NCBI GenBank assembly: GCA_947172415.1
Contig: OX359197.1
Coordinates: 5,271,673-5,335,672 of the forward strand
Direction: 5' to 3'
Origin: Chondrosia reniformis
Lineage: Eukaryota > Porifera > Demospongiae > Chondrillida > Chondrillidae
Length of the DNA: 64,000 nucleotides
The notes beneath the pieces are model-generated. The model worked only from the letters and a program-made list of their open reading frames with translations. It searched no databases and was not told the DNA's origin. The position numbers were made by a program, and so were the translations under genes. Numbering within the stretch: the first letter of the stretch is position 1; the number at the start of each line of letters is the position of its first letter. Below are positions 9,826-22,494 of this stretch, piece by piece.

Positions 9826-11882
9826 ATCTGAAGCTAATGATCTTGCTCTAAGAATAGCAAGAGAGACTACTGGCCACACTGAAATCATTTGTCTTGAAGG
9901 GTGAGCAATGCAGATGAGCTAGACATTCACCAGAACTACACTGTCCACTGGTACTTGATAACCGTGCTGCACTGCCTGCGTGTTAAGTGTATGTCCATAT
10001 ATATCTGTATAATATGTGAAAGCTGCCAGTAGAAGTTGCTGAAAATGGTATCATACCCAAAAAATTGACTTTTCTTAGCAAATGTCTATATGGCCCTTAG
10101 AGAATATGTGAACCGAATTTGAGTGAAATTTTCTTCTTTATGAAGGAGATATGGTTGATTGAAAACATTGTACCATATACGTTTTTATCGTATCAGAAAT
10201 ATATGACCAGCCATTTTTCAATAAATGCTTGCTTGAGCCTATTTTCTGTGATTTCTACTAGTTTCACTCACGTATATGTACTGTACATATGTGCTTGTAG
10301 GGCTTACCATGGTCATCTGACCTCTCTGATAGAGATTAGTAGCTACAAGTGGCAGAATGATCCCGAAAAGTGGCGTGGAAAACACACCATCTTGGTATGA
10401 ATGAGACCTGGAGGGGCTGCTAGCTCCACGGGGTACACTTGACTGAGTATCATGTGATCCATTCCTTGTTCAGGCCCCTGCACCAGATAGCTACAGAGGT
10501 CTCTATAGGGACCCCGAAACTGCCGGACAGCTGTATGCTGATGAAATCAAAAAGCTGATTGATGAAGCTCACAGTAAAGGGAAAAAGGTTTGAGTTGACA
10601 TATTTGTATGTCAACGCTGCTTTTATACACAATTTGTATACATACGTATTTTATTTTGTAACATTATTATTGGCTGATTTGAACTTGAGTGAAGGCTTAC
10701 ATTGGAGAAGTTATTTTGCTCCGTGCTGTCTGAAACCATCTGTCTGTTGACATATTACAAAGAACTAGATCAGTTGTTGTCTTTAGTAATCCTGCTTCAG
10801 ATTGTGGTGCTGTTGTAACTGTTCTCTCACTCTTCTCTCTAGTTTGGAGGTAACCCTGTGTCTATGGCCATAGCTGATGCTGTTCTGACAGCTATTGAAA
10901 AGGAGAATCTCCAGAAGCATGCTCTGGAAGTTGGTAGCTACCTCATAGAGAAGTTTAAGGAGCTCAAGTCTGCCTACCCTAACTACATTGGAGATGTTAG
11001 GTTAGTTTAAATCACCACTCAATGCAGTCTATCTACTACACACTGATGTGGGATAGCTATATCCTTATAATAATAAGTCTTATATCACCTTGCACAAGTG
11101 AGTAGTGAATGATAGGTGGTGTGTATAAAATGGTTTCTTCACTTATACTGCATTAAGCCACAGTGCCTATATGTGGTATGGAGATTGTTTATCTGCTAGT
11201 ATACGTAGGAATGAGTACCTCTTCACTGGTGATCTAGGAATATTAATTAGTTCCTAAATTCCCCGCCCACTTAAAACTCCCGAGGAGTACACTGAGTTTG
11301 AATAAGCAAACCTGAAGTCCACTTAATGGGAACCGGTGTCTCTCCTTGCCTATCAAAGACACAGTAGAGCTATATACAGTACATAACCCTATGAGCGGTA
11401 TATCCCATAGTCAAATGATACAATTTAATACTTAAAGGTATGATCATAAAAATCTTCTTTCTTTTCCTAAAATTTCTTTCTTGCAATGGAACTCCATTCT
11501 ACTGATGGGTGCAATTTCCTGTATATATGCACTTAAGAGAACTTTGTATGTCTGTGTAGGGGACAAGGCATGTTTATGGGAATAGAGATGATCAAGGATG
11601 GAGTGACCAAAGAACCTAATAAAGAGTTGGCAGTTCATCTTCACAGGAAGTGAGTGTTTAGATGTCTAATGTGAAGTACACCAAAAGTAATTATCTTCCC
11701 CCTGTAAGTTCAGGTATAACTGAGTCTGTTGATTTCTTAGATTGAAGAGTGACTACTTTATTATCATGACAAATGATGGAATCCTTGATAATGTGATGAA
11801 GTTTAAAGGTCCAATGGTCTTTACCAAAGAGAATGCTGATTACTTGGTGAAGTGCTTCGGAGAAATACTTGAAGATTACTAA
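9826..11882 (+). pseudogene. PHYKPL/ETNPPL-type class-III aminotransferase lacking its PLP core
   Basis: Six exons join in phase: 9826-9900 (SEANDLALR), 10301-10394 (AYHGHLTSLIEIS), 10474-10587, 10843-11000 (FGGNPVSMA), 11560-11649 (GQGMFMGIE) and 11741-11882 (end FGEILEDY). The motifs match the phospho-lyase branch (5-phosphohydroxylysine or ethanolamine-phosphate phospho-lyase). Missing are all N-terminal exons and the central part that should carry the DEVQ/DEIQ motif and the PLP-binding lysine (MGKxxGNGHP); the interval 10588-10842 contains no exon for it. A product would have no cofactor site. The exon frames are intact, so the loss looks recent or the copy is a partial duplicate captured in the array. 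Confidence 0.8.
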
Positions 11883-12107
11883 AGTGATTGTCCAAGGGAA
11901 TTGTAAAATTAAAGAAATTGTTGCTAATTGTATAATACTATTGATACTCTGCACTCAACCATTGCATACACATAAATTATTTGTATAATATGGTACCCAC
12001 ACAATTTTATCATTTAACTAGCACCAATTTAATAAATACTTCAAAGATCCTTTATTTGGACTGAATACTGACATGTATGGGTTGCCATAGTGATTTGTCT
12101 ATTCAAA

Positions 12108-15100
12108 ATGGCGGATGAACTTCGCAGCCTTTTTGCTAAATGGGACAAAGTAAGGCTATATACGATTGCATTCCCACGTATTGATGATTCTGTATATGTA
12201 GTATTATATAGCATCAGATATTTTAATTTCCATATACTTAAAACGTGTAGGGTTCAAAATCTGTTCGAGAATGTATTCTAGCTGATTTCATAGCTCAGTG
12301 CGAAGGAATGACGGGGCCTGATTTAGAACAGCAGTTTTTTGATTGTGCAAGTCTATTTCTAGCGCGGCTGACTGCGTGGATAAGAATAAGGTTGAGTTCT
12401 AATGCGACTGCAGTTGGCGCATAAGTATATGTATACACGTATATAAGTACATATGGGCATTTATACTCACACACGTAATATTAAAAAGTGACTGAATCTA
12501 TATTGTGATTTACGTCACTGTTGAATTCACTTGTGTAGCTATCAATTTGGCGTTTGTCTAAAATTACAGTTAACAGCAATCAGAATTTTCATATCGTCCA
12601 CAAGTGGGTAAGTATTGCTCCACAAGTGACAGGAGGTATTGTATGATTCATGGTGTGTATGTACAGCTCATTATCTTGTGCTACATCACATTCAAACACA
12701 TTGATTAACTGAACAACTATTCTCTTTTTATCTTGTATTTCAGTCGCAAATTTCTAAGTGAATTTCTGGAAGTGGGTGGTATATTAACAGTGCTTGAAAT
12801 CCTCAGTATCAAGAAGGCATCTGAAGAAGCTAAACTGGAGGCTCTTGGACTTCTAATGGACGTGGCCAAGTCAGGAAGGCAGTCAAAGGAGCTTGTCTGT
12901 GAGAGTGCTGGCATTAGAGCTGTCACAGAGTGTCTGGCTAGGTCCACCAGCCCTCCCACTCAGGAGAGGGCGCAAGGACTGCTGTTTGAACTGTTTCAGG
13001 GCAATCCTCACTATCAGAGTCAAGTCTACAAAGCACTTATTGCACTGATGGCAGCATCTAATACTAACGCACAAAGACTTGCTGCATCTACTCTTAGAGA
13101 TATTCAGGTATGGATGGGCTCTTAGTTAGGAGGTATTTAGGTATGAATGGGCTCTTAGTTAGGAGATATTTAGGTATGGATGGGCTCTTATATTAGTTAC
13201 TCAGGTTGTATCCACATTTTGTCACATTAGCCTCAAATGGGAGTAGTGAGTGCTTCTATAGTAGACCCAGTGCTGTCCTTATTGAAGACACTGGACTTGG
13301 CAGTGCAGTATGAGGGTAGGTACTTGTATGTGTAGATACAGTACATTAGAAAGGAGATAGAAGAAAATGTTTGATTATTTTGACAGAGATTATAGAGTAG
13401 ATTGTGTTTTAATAGTGTGTACATACAAAATAGTTTAGAAGTACGTATTTATAATTACTGCATTTGTGATCTTATATATAGTCATGTATCATATCTGAAG
13501 AGGTTTGCGTACTTTATGTGTACTTAAATATACCATTAAATACGGGCTCACCAAAAGGTTGCCCATGTATCTATATATGTACATGTGTGTTGTACGTATA
13601 CATATATCTGTATAGCTTGTGAGATGATCAAAGATCTGGTGGTCTATGAAGAGGTACAGCACCCACTGATGACAGGTCTGATTAATCTACTGAAGCCAGC
13701 AGAGAAGGAAGAGAAGGAAGGTGACTCTAGCAGGCAGACTTCTAGTGGTGAGGTTGAACAAGTTTCTTCTGACCATGTTATTGAGCAACTCTGTGTTGTC
13801 TCTCTTTCTCCATCGAAGTACCTCTACCGATGTACATCCAGCAAGCGAGTGCAGCCTAGGTCATTGGAATGTTGGCTGTCTCCAATACCATGGTAGCAGA
13901 AGAGATGGTTCAGGTAAACCCACACTATGTATATAGCAATGTTATGCACTGTATGTATGTACACATGTATATACAGTACTTGTCACTTAGATATATTTGT
14001 TGTGATAGTGTGTTGAATTGTACCTACCTCTTGAAGAACTGTGTCTATATATCAGTTCAATATACTCCATTGCCGGGGCAACCACCTGTGTTTAAATTTT
14101 GTAACCGTGATATATCAGGATTTAAGAAGTTATATACTGCATTGGCTTCTTAAATCCTGTCTGCCCAAATATGATAAACTTTCTACTAAACTACTGAACT
14201 AAACATTTCTTCTTGGAGGTGGACAATTCTCCTTACATTTATGACAGTTGGAGTAGTCAGGGCAAGAGCATTCTATGAAGTTGTCAGCGTTTAAGCAAAA
14301 ACAACCAGACGTTAGCAGAGCCATCCTGAAAGTCCCACCAAAATAACAATAAAAAGTGACAGTCTATCACTCATACCACGACTCTTTATTAGGTGTATAT
14401 GGATTTTATACTCCCATGACTTCCCATCAATAAATTATAGTACTGCCTATAGAGTTAAGGAATTGTAAGGAATATTGTCCTCATCATCTCCCCTGTTCAC
14501 ACTCACATCTCCTACAGTGGTATATATACTGTGATTGTATGTATATTGTACATGTCTACAGTTAAATGTAATTCCATTGCTGCTCTTTGTGATGGGAAAT
14601 GTGAAGCATGTCAGCAGTCAGTATCAAGCAGCCATAGCTCTAAAGGTCAGAACAGCAACAAGTCTTGTTTATTCCTACATTGGTTGTAATTAGGCCTTGT
14701 ACATTAATCAAAATATATTTTCATTAAACATTACGAAGGAAACTTAGCAATTGAACACTGTTATTACATGCATGCTTCCTCAATTTTCCCAACTAAATTT
14801 TATAGTCAAGTGAAATTTTTAAGCTGTTCAAGATGGTCATTTTGTTTCACAGATATTCCTGTCCGCTTATGAATCTGTCAAAACTTTAGTTGTCAGTTTT
14901 ATGGGAGATACTATGTACTTGAAATTTAAGGTAATGAATATAATTATAAGTCATGTTCTCTATAGACCTTTTAAAACATTGGGACAGTATTTACCTACTT
15001 CCTCAATTTTGTTGTGTGTATTTAGAAAAATCCTGAACAGTTTCATAATGTACTGAATCAATCTGAAGTGGACTTATTAAAAGGAGCTTTACAAAGTATC

Positions 15101-15115
15101 AAAGAATTGACCTGA
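12108..15115 (+). CDS. ARMH1: ARMH1-like armadillo-repeat protein (10 exons, about 395 aa)
   Basis: Helical-repeat protein resembling animal ARMH1, function poorly known. Exons: 12108-12149, 12251-12390, 12539-12607, 12744-13107, 13231-13315, 13616-13797, 13860-13913, 14562-14645, 14853-14930, 15026-15115; all phases agree. Start MADELRSLFAKWDK; recognisable core FLEVGGILTVLEIL and NPHYQSQVYKALIALM; end LQSIKELT. Between exons 6 and 7 direct reading meets a frame change and a TAG. A 62-65 nt intron (13795 or 13798 to 13859) resolves both, but its donor is weak and the sequence inside looks coding (IQQASAA before the TAG), so a disabling lesion is possible. It is tail-to-tail with kinase-kelch copy C. 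The family name rests on remembered similarity. Confidence 0.72.
13108..13200. repeat. Intron-4 minisatellite of the ARMH1-like gene
   Basis: Three units of about 34 bp (GGTATGGATGGGCTCTTAG type), matching 9318 and 27253. Confidence 0.8.
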
Positions 15116-15768
15116 CATTTAATATTTGACATATATATTGATTTTGAATGTGTTTTATGGAAATTATTACATCCAACTAGTATACATAATATCGACTAGT
15201 TGTTTATGTGAAACGTGTTTCAGGTTATCTGCATTGCCATTGTCTTAATTACATTATCTTTTCTTAGTCCAACTTTGATCATGCATGATATATAAAACAT
15301 GAACTATTATATACATAAGGAGAGTTGGTTATAAGTAATACAGTACTTTTTGGGTTGGTTGTCCAGACTAGATTTTGCAATGTCCGGTCCAATAACTGAC
15401 CTAAAAAGTACTGTATTAGCAATATATATTTTCTGCATTTATAGTAAACTTATTAGTTAATATATACATACGTATATGTATAATCTTCTCTGTGATATAT
15501 ATATTTTATCGAAATATTCTGATCTGATATTTACAATGAGATGCCACTGGACCTAGTATAAGGTTATTTGATCTGCAGCTAGTTTAATTTGCCTTCCTCT
15601 ACTCTTGGCCTTTCCTTTCTTCCACGTGCACGTGTTTACTTTAAAAATGGCTTCCACAAATTGTTAAATTAAATAATGCATGGATAACAAAACAAAGTTA
15701 CTTACAGTTAACAATGAAGAATATATATATTCTATAGCAAAACATGCAAACATATATAGTAAAAAGAA
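15116..15768. other. Convergent intergenic spacer of the array unit
   Basis: Lies between the ARMH1-like stop and the kelch stop. It is shared with 4445-5300 and 21680-22490. It contains CCACGTGCACGTG (two overlapping E-box-like CACGTG motifs) near 15622. No gene seen. Confidence 0.6.
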
Positions 15769-18440
15769 TTACAAAAAATATACAAACTCTACAGAAGACA
15801 AGAATGTATCTTTGTTAACAGTAAGATGATGATTAAGTCCTCCAACTACCAAGAAAGCTCTTTCACCTAGCTGTACAGTACCTGATAACATACGAGGTAC
15901 CTTTAACTGACCAATTGACACCCACTTGCTTTGAGATGGAGAATAAATGTGAACAGCTGATTGAGGATGGTATTCACTGTCTGCACCACCAACAGTAAAG
16001 AGTGAGTGTGGGCTGGAAAATGAGGATGAAGCATCAAATGGTGTCTGACATGGTAACTCCATCCACTGTCTTCCTACCACTGGGTGATCACTGAGTACTG
16101 CTTTATTGAGGATATCCCAACTCATCTTCCAGGTAGACTGTAATGGTGTATATAAGTCTTTCCCTCTCTGATGTTCAGGAATGTAGCCTCCATTGCAGAT
16201 GTAAACTGCATCTCCACATGAAAAGACTTGATGGCTATATAATGGTCTAGGAAGTGTAACGTTGACTAGTGTAGACCACTGCTTTGTAGTAACACGCATG
16301 ACATCTATGCTCTGTAATGTTGTATCATCCTGAGTATGTCCACCAGCCACAATGAGTATGTCATCTTTATAGAGTGTTGCTGGTCTGATTCGTTTTGTGG
16401 GCATTGGTGGGAATACTGCTCTCCAAGTGTTATCCACCAAGGTGCTCAGCTTATTAGTAACTCGATGTGATCCTGATTCCCATCCTCCAATCAATGTTAT
16501 TAGATCATTAAAGATTACTCCTTGGCAACAGATCTGAGGTGTTGGTTGTGGGAGAATGGTCCAAGTGAGTTCCTCCAAGTTAAACACTTGTACTTTGTCT
16601 TCATCTTTGATATCCGCACATCTTCCTCCAAACACGTACACCAAGTGACCGTCGCACAGTACATTGGGGGAGGTAGTAGGTATGGGTAGATCTGGTAATT
16701 GAAATGAGGTCAACCGTAAAGATTGGACATCACCAACCTGCACAAGAAAGGAAGAGTTCTGTAAATTGTTATAGTGTGTGCATGTGAATAGGGTATACAT
16801 CATTTGGTTAATAGAGAACAAACAACAATATAAAATGACTACCATTATATACATGCACTTGAGAAACACAATTTTAACAGCCAAATTCAATTAAGGAAAA
16901 TTAAATGTATTTTTTACTAGCATGCACTTATATATTTTTTATACTCACATATAGTATACTATAGGTTCAATGGTAGCTGATGAACTTCAAATACAAATAA
17001 CTTTGTGTTCAGTGGGTACAGTCAGTTCATGAGCTGATTCAGTTGTTTATGTAATCACATTAAAATTTTTCATTCACTAAACTGACAGACTAAACCTTGG
17101 TACATGTAGTAAGCCATTCCTTTGCATTAACAAGTGTGTTTCTACTAATTAACTCTTTTGCTTTAAGTATCACTATTTGTATCCCGAGTATCATTTTGGA
17201 AATGGTTATACCTCCCTTTATAAGTACAGTGGACCCTCGCTTATCCGGACCTCGAGTACCCAGCCGCTTGGATTATCCAGCCTTAGATTCGGTTTCTAAT
17301 TAACGTCCATCGTTTAATAGCGTGTACGAGTTTACGACAATGGATATCTGTAGCAATATCTCCTTGAAAAGGAATTGTAGTTGTGGTACTTTAAAGACCA
17401 AGCTAACTAACCACTCGACGAAATACTACAAAACACTACTCGTTCCTCGCTTGAAAATCTCGATCAAGGCGGCGTTTCTTTTGCTTCACATATCCAGTCG
17501 TTTCAGTTATCTGGACATAGTCCCTTTATAAGTACTTTACTTTCAAATTGGAGTAATTAACCATAATAATAATACTTACCTTCTTTAGTGGCTCTGCTTT
17601 TAGACCATACTTCATAAGTAAACTCAGTAATTTCACCTTTACCATCTCAATGTCTGGTCTCTCCTCTGGGTTGTCTCTGAGACATTGAAGGATAAGTGAC
17701 TTCAGTTGGTGGTCATTAGGTAACTTTGACAGATCTTTAGCTCTTCTCTCAATCTCTGGGAAAGCTCCAATCTTTTTAAATCCAGAAGTGGGCGGGTCCT
17801 GAGTGCCCGCCTCCAGCATCACTACACCAAAGGAGAAGACATCTCCTTTCGATGTGAATTTTGCATTCTGATCAACCAGTGATTCGGGTGGCATGTATGG
17901 AATACAACCTGGAGCTTGTGTTGTAAGATACTTCACATCAGTTGGTCTGAATTTAGCTTGTCCAAGATCACTGATTTTCACGACACGACAGTCGATGTTA
18001 ACTAGAATGTTGGCTGGTCGAAGGTCTCGATGTAGGATCTGAGGGTCGAACTGGTGAAGGAACATTAGACCGGAAGCGATCTGGACACAGATATTCATCT
18101 GTTTGGTGACAGTAACGCGTCCTTTATTTGTATTCAAGAACTTCTCCAACGATTGTTCCATGAGTTCCATTACTAAAACAGATTGACCCTCGTAACGGGA
18201 AACTCCGATGAATTCGACTATATTTACGTGTTTGGCCTTCTGTAGCAATTCGCATTCTCTTTCAAAGTCAGCTTGAATCTTTTCAAACTGTTCTTCTGAA
18301 AGTCTTGCAGAGTCTAAGAGTAGTTTGTGAATTCTCTTAGCGGCGATCACTCTTCCCTGGAACTTTCCCTTCTGAACTACACCGAAAGCACCTCTTCCTA
18401 GCTCTTCACGAAGTTGGAGACTAGAAAAGTACGTTCCCAT
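15769..18440 (-). CDS. Protein kinase-kelch fusion, copy C (two exons, about 609 aa)
   Basis: Exon 1 (18440-17580) is the kinase with GRGAFG, AAKRIHK, HRDLRPAN, SDLG and MPPE all present; it ends PLKK|GTAAGT. Exon 2 (16737-15769) is the six-repeat kelch propeller ending VEFVYFL; both junctions are phase 0. I chose ATG 18440 (MGTYFSS, as in the other copies); an upstream in-frame GTG is not a plausible eukaryotic start. It differs from B by scattered substitutions in both domains (for example VMELMEQ for VMEFMEQ) and by the C-terminal end of exon 1. A fold-back element sits just upstream of its start (18500-18622), in the likely promoter. Confidence 0.88.
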
Positions 18441-18499
18441 GACTGGCCACGTTAGCAGCTTTCCTGTCACGTGTTTAGCGGAACATAATATCGAAACAG

Positions 18500-18622
18500 G
18501 ATAAACTGGTTAATGAGCTTCGCGTAGCAGCGTGAAACAGAGGAAGACCGCGGACCGAAACGTTCTGAAATAATTCATCAATTGTTTCACGCTGCTACGC
18601 GAAGCTCATTAACCAGTTTATC
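18500..18622. mobile_element. Fold-back/MITE insertion with 40-bp perfect inverted repeats
   Basis: Left arm 18500-18539 and right arm 18583-18622 are exact reverse complements (GATAAACTGGTTAATGAGCT ... AGCTCATTAACCAGTTTATC), with a 43-bp spacer. The related flank at 8700 and 24930 lacks it, so it is an insertion. There is no coding capacity. Confidence 0.85.
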
Positions 18623-18639
18623 ATATAACAACGTAGCAA

Positions 18640-19020
18640 TGACCCTTTATTCTGTCATAATAGAAACATTTTATTCGAATGAAGTTAGCACGAAAAAGGG
18701 ATAACAGCGACACAAGGTAAGGGCTAATCATACAGAAAGTGGTATATACAGCGCTAGTACAGCTACACACATATGGTTTCATTCTTCTCACAATACGTAG
18801 TATTGTATTTTTTATAATTAGCTATTAAACCAGGTCTGATGGCCAATTGGTCAATAATTGGTTTGATCCAACGGCAATTATTTTGCTTCTATTCTGAAAA
18901 GTTTTTATTGAACTGTGCCTATTGTAACAAAATATCATTCCCTGTTATAGGACAATTACTAAAATGCTTTGCCATTATTCTTTTATTTATTCCCCATAAC
19001 TGTTCATATTCATAACAATA
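18640..19020. repeat. Duplicated kinase upstream block (copy of 1790-2165)
   Basis: See 1790-2165. Here it continues uninterrupted into unique DNA after TTCATAACAATAATC, which suggests this is the original position. Confidence 0.8.
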
Positions 19021-20440
19021 ATCTGGACTAAAACATTCTAACAAAGTTAGGGAATAGTCAATCACAAATATATAATCTGAAATGATTATCACACAAAGAA
19101 TACAAACTGATCATGCCCTAATTTAATAATATTTAATATTTAGCTAACTTGATTGCGGTTGCGGCCTAATTTAAACTAAAAGGTACCAGGCCCCAGGGCT
19201 TTATAATTACTTTAAACTAAAATTGGAACAAGGATCACTATGAAACCCAAGCAGCTAGCTACATATAAATAGGAACAGCCAGATACCTGGCATAGAGATA
19301 CTTTAAACAAATTGCTAACCTATTAAATGGCTTGTATATGGCCAAGGAGCTCTCCAGCTGAGCACTGCCACATTTCTGGTTTGCATGGCATGAGCTATAG
19401 ACTAAAGCCAAACTGTATGAAAAATAAGTTTGGGATTCCTTTGATTAATTAACCAAACATTACCTTATAAGCTTCCTTCATCACTTTAAAACACAAAAAT
19501 TTAAAACTATTATATAGCTATATAGTGTTATGGAAACAAAAAATGAAACTAAAAGTATAGTATATAAACATGCTGAAAATGTACATGGCCTGGACTGATA
19601 TAGACAACTTTAAGAACTATTCTAATCAGTCTAGATCTAGACAGACTTGAGGAAAACATGCCTGACATTTAAGAACAAAAATTTCGTACAACCAACCAAT
19701 TACAAATTACCATGGTTACATCTAAATAACAAAGATTAATTGCCATAGCAACAGCTGCAATCCATGCAATCAATTCAGCCTGCAACTGAACAATTAGAAC
19801 ACTAACTTAGCTGGTAGTACAATGTCATAATTTAAACTTTAAAAGTACAAGTGAACTTTATTAAGAGCATGAATGATTCCCATATAACTATGAAGTAGTC
19901 TACAGTACATATTAACTATATTTGTCACTTTCTTGGTCAATTTTATCATTCAAGACGATTAATGTCCAGTGCACACTGATAAGTTCTATGCGTTCATAAA
20001 GGAGTGCAACAAACTGTCAGATTGGTAAGGTATGTACCACATTCTAGCATCTTGTCCAATTATTTAAAACTTTGGAACACGTATAACACCAATTGCTATA
20101 CGGACGGCCATTTTGAGTAGGAGATTGTGCAAAAAATGTGTCTGTCCACAGCAAAACATTTAACTGTTGTACTAAGAAAAGCGCACGAAATATTTTATTT
20201 GACTAATTAACTACAGAGCTTCAGATTGTGTGCACGGTTTTATCTTTCATGTTTAAAAAGGAAAACCAAAGCAATATACGGTTATCAGTTATGTAATTCA
20301 AATTGTGATCGTATAAACTGTACATGCAGTTTGTTTGAGTTTGATGCAAAGATGTGTAGTTGAAAACGGCTTGCACTGTTAAGTCATTAATGCTATAAAA
20401 CAATTAAAGGCTCAGTGAATCATTGAAACGTAGACAGTTG
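19021..20440. other. Intergenic, no gene recognised
   Basis: AT-rich with only short unsupported frames and no recognisable exon or repeat. It is the longest apparently single-copy gap within the duplicated region. Confidence 0.5.
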
Positions 20441-20467
20441 TTGATTATCTTTTTCCATAATTCCTCT

Positions 20468-20592
20468 TAAAAAAGAAAGGAGGAAAATAAAACGAAAAAG
20501 GAAAAAAGGGGAAAAGGAAGAAAGTAAAACGAAAAAGAAAAAAGGGGAAAAAGGAGGAAAATAAAAGAGAAATAAACGAAAAGAAAGAAGTA
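20468..20592. repeat. Purine-rich low-complexity tract
   Basis: Nearly pure A/G on the + strand, made of irregular GAGGAAAATAAAACGAAAAA repeats. The Phe/Leu-rich frames on the opposite strand are by-products of this composition. Confidence 0.85.
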
Positions 20593-20633
20593 TTCTGCAT
20601 GATGTGTATATATACTCCAGAGAATAATAAAAA

Positions 20634-20747
20634 GAAAGGGATAGTGTACCAAGTCCCAACTAAAGAGATCGTCTCACCTATACAGGCCTTCTTGCAGTCC
20701 TTGCAAGGGACCTGGTACACTACCTCTCTCTTTAGAGTACATATCAT
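20634..20747. mobile_element. Penelope-like/GIY-YIG retroelement scraps in inverted orientation
   Basis: The - strand reads EVVYQVPCKDCKKACIGET, the start of a GIY-YIG nuclease as found in Penelope-like and some other retroelements. The + strand reads KGIVYQVP at the opposite end. The DNA is an imperfect inverted repeat (AGTGTACCAAGTCCC against GGGACCTGGTACACT). The fragments are tiny, and only the family resemblance supports the call. Confidence 0.45.
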
Positions 20748-20879
20748 GCTTTCTCTTGATGACCAAAGCTTCCATATATTATGTTCTCAATTAATTTGTT
20801 CGTTGGTGCTTAAGTAATCATTGAATAATCCTGTATGCATATAGTGTGACTGACTTATACTCATTTTGTCTAATTAACC

Positions 20880-21679
20880 TCAAATGTGCTGTCCTTATTG
20901 AAGACACTGGACTTGGCAGTGCAGTATGAGGGTAGGTACTTGTATGTGTAGATACTGTACATTGAAAAGAGAGAGAAGAAAGTGTTTGATTTTTTTGACA
21001 GAGAGAATATAGTATATAGATTGTGTTTTAATAGTGTGTACATAAAAAATAGTTTAGAAGTACGTATTTATAATTACGGCATTTGTGATCTGATATATAG
21101 TCGTGTATCAAGTCTGATCAAGAGGTTTGCGTACTTTATGTGTACTTAAATATACCATTCAATATGGGCTCACCAAAAGGTTGCCCAACAAATATACATA
21201 TATATATATATATATATGTACATGTGTGTTGTACGTATACATATATCTGTAGCTTGTGAGTTGATCAAAGATTTTGAAATTAGGCCTTGTACGTTAATCA
21301 AAATACGTATCTTTTAATTAAACATTACGAAGCAATTGAACACTGTACGTATTACATGCTTCCTTAATTTTCCCAACTGAATTAAATAGTCAAGTGAAAT
21401 TCTTAAGTTGTTCAAGATGGCCATTTTGTTTCACAGATATTCCTGTCTGCTTATGAATCTGTCAAACCTTTAGTTGTCAGTTTTATGGGAGATACAATGT
21501 ACTTGAAATTTAAGGTAATGAATAAGTCATGTTTTATATATAGACCTTTCAAAACATTGTGACAGTATATTTCTCAATTTATTGTGTATTTAGAAAAAGA
21601 AGAGTTTCATAATGTACTGAATCAATCTGAGGTGGACTTATTAAAAGTAGCTTTACAAAGTATCAAAGAATTGACCTAA
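20880..21679 (+). pseudogene. ARMH1-like 3' fragment (exons 5, 9, 10) with lesions
   Basis: Exon 5 remnant (20880-20932) has lost about 30 bp internally. Exon 9 (21437-21514) is intact, with splice sites. Exon 10 (21594-21679) has lost 4 nt near its start, which shifts the frame, though the ATTGACCTAA end persists. Exons 6-8 are absent: the sequence jumps at 21270 from the exon 6 acceptor region straight to intron 8. It is tail-to-tail with kinase-kelch copy D, as in the unit at 12-18 kb. Confidence 0.82.
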
Positions 21680-22494
21680 CATTTAATTTTTGACATATAA
21701 ATGATTTTGAATATGTTTTATGAAAGTTTATTACATCCAACTAGTATACATATCGACTAGTTGTTTATGTGAAACGTGTTTCAGGTTGTCTGCATTGCCA
21801 GTGTCTTAATTAATTACATTGTCTTTTCTTAGTCCAACTTTGTGCACTGATCATGATATCACTATAATACAGTTCATGAACTAATAGGAGGTGTATATAT
21901 ATATATATATTAACATGAACTGTATATATAAAGTAGAGTTGGTCAACAAGGTTATGTATATAATGTATACAGTACTTTTTGGGTTGGTTGTCCAAACTGG
22001 ATTTTATAATGTCCGGTCCGATAGCTGACCTAAAAAGTACTGTAGCAGTATTTTCTACATTTATATATATATAGTAAACTTATTAGTAAATATACATACA
22101 TAATATATGTAATCTTCTCTGTGATATATGTATAAATTATATCGAATTTATTCTGATCTGATATATACTATAAGATATATAGTATATAAGGGACAATTAA
22201 TCTGCAGCTAGTTTAATTTGCATTCCTCTACTCTTGGCCTTCCTTTCCTCCACGTGCACGTGTTTACTTCAATAATGGCTTTCACAAATTATATATATAT
22301 TAAATTCAATATTAATGATGGATAACAAACAAAGTTACTTACAGCTAAATACATTATGATCGTAAATGTGCATCATCAGTTAGAGTTTTATATTTCTAAA
22401 TAACCCTTGACCACATGTATATACATAAAAATTAACAATGAAGAACATACATATATTCTATAGCAAAACATGCAAACATATATAGAAAAAAGAA
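21680..22494. other. Convergent spacer of the copy D unit
   Basis: Homologous to 15116-15768 with extra AT microsatellite (near 21895-21910 and 22060). It again carries CCACGTGCACGTG near 22249. No gene. Confidence 0.6.

Noticed and set aside
18441-18470. N-terminal extension of kinase-kelch copy C (TGKLLTWPV)
   Set aside because: It starts at GTG, and the other copies start at the ATG giving MGTYFSS.
20420-20747. Phe/Leu-rich frames on the - strand resembling membrane proteins
   Set aside because: They are translations of a low-complexity purine tract; overlapping frames all look alike and none has splice or homology support.
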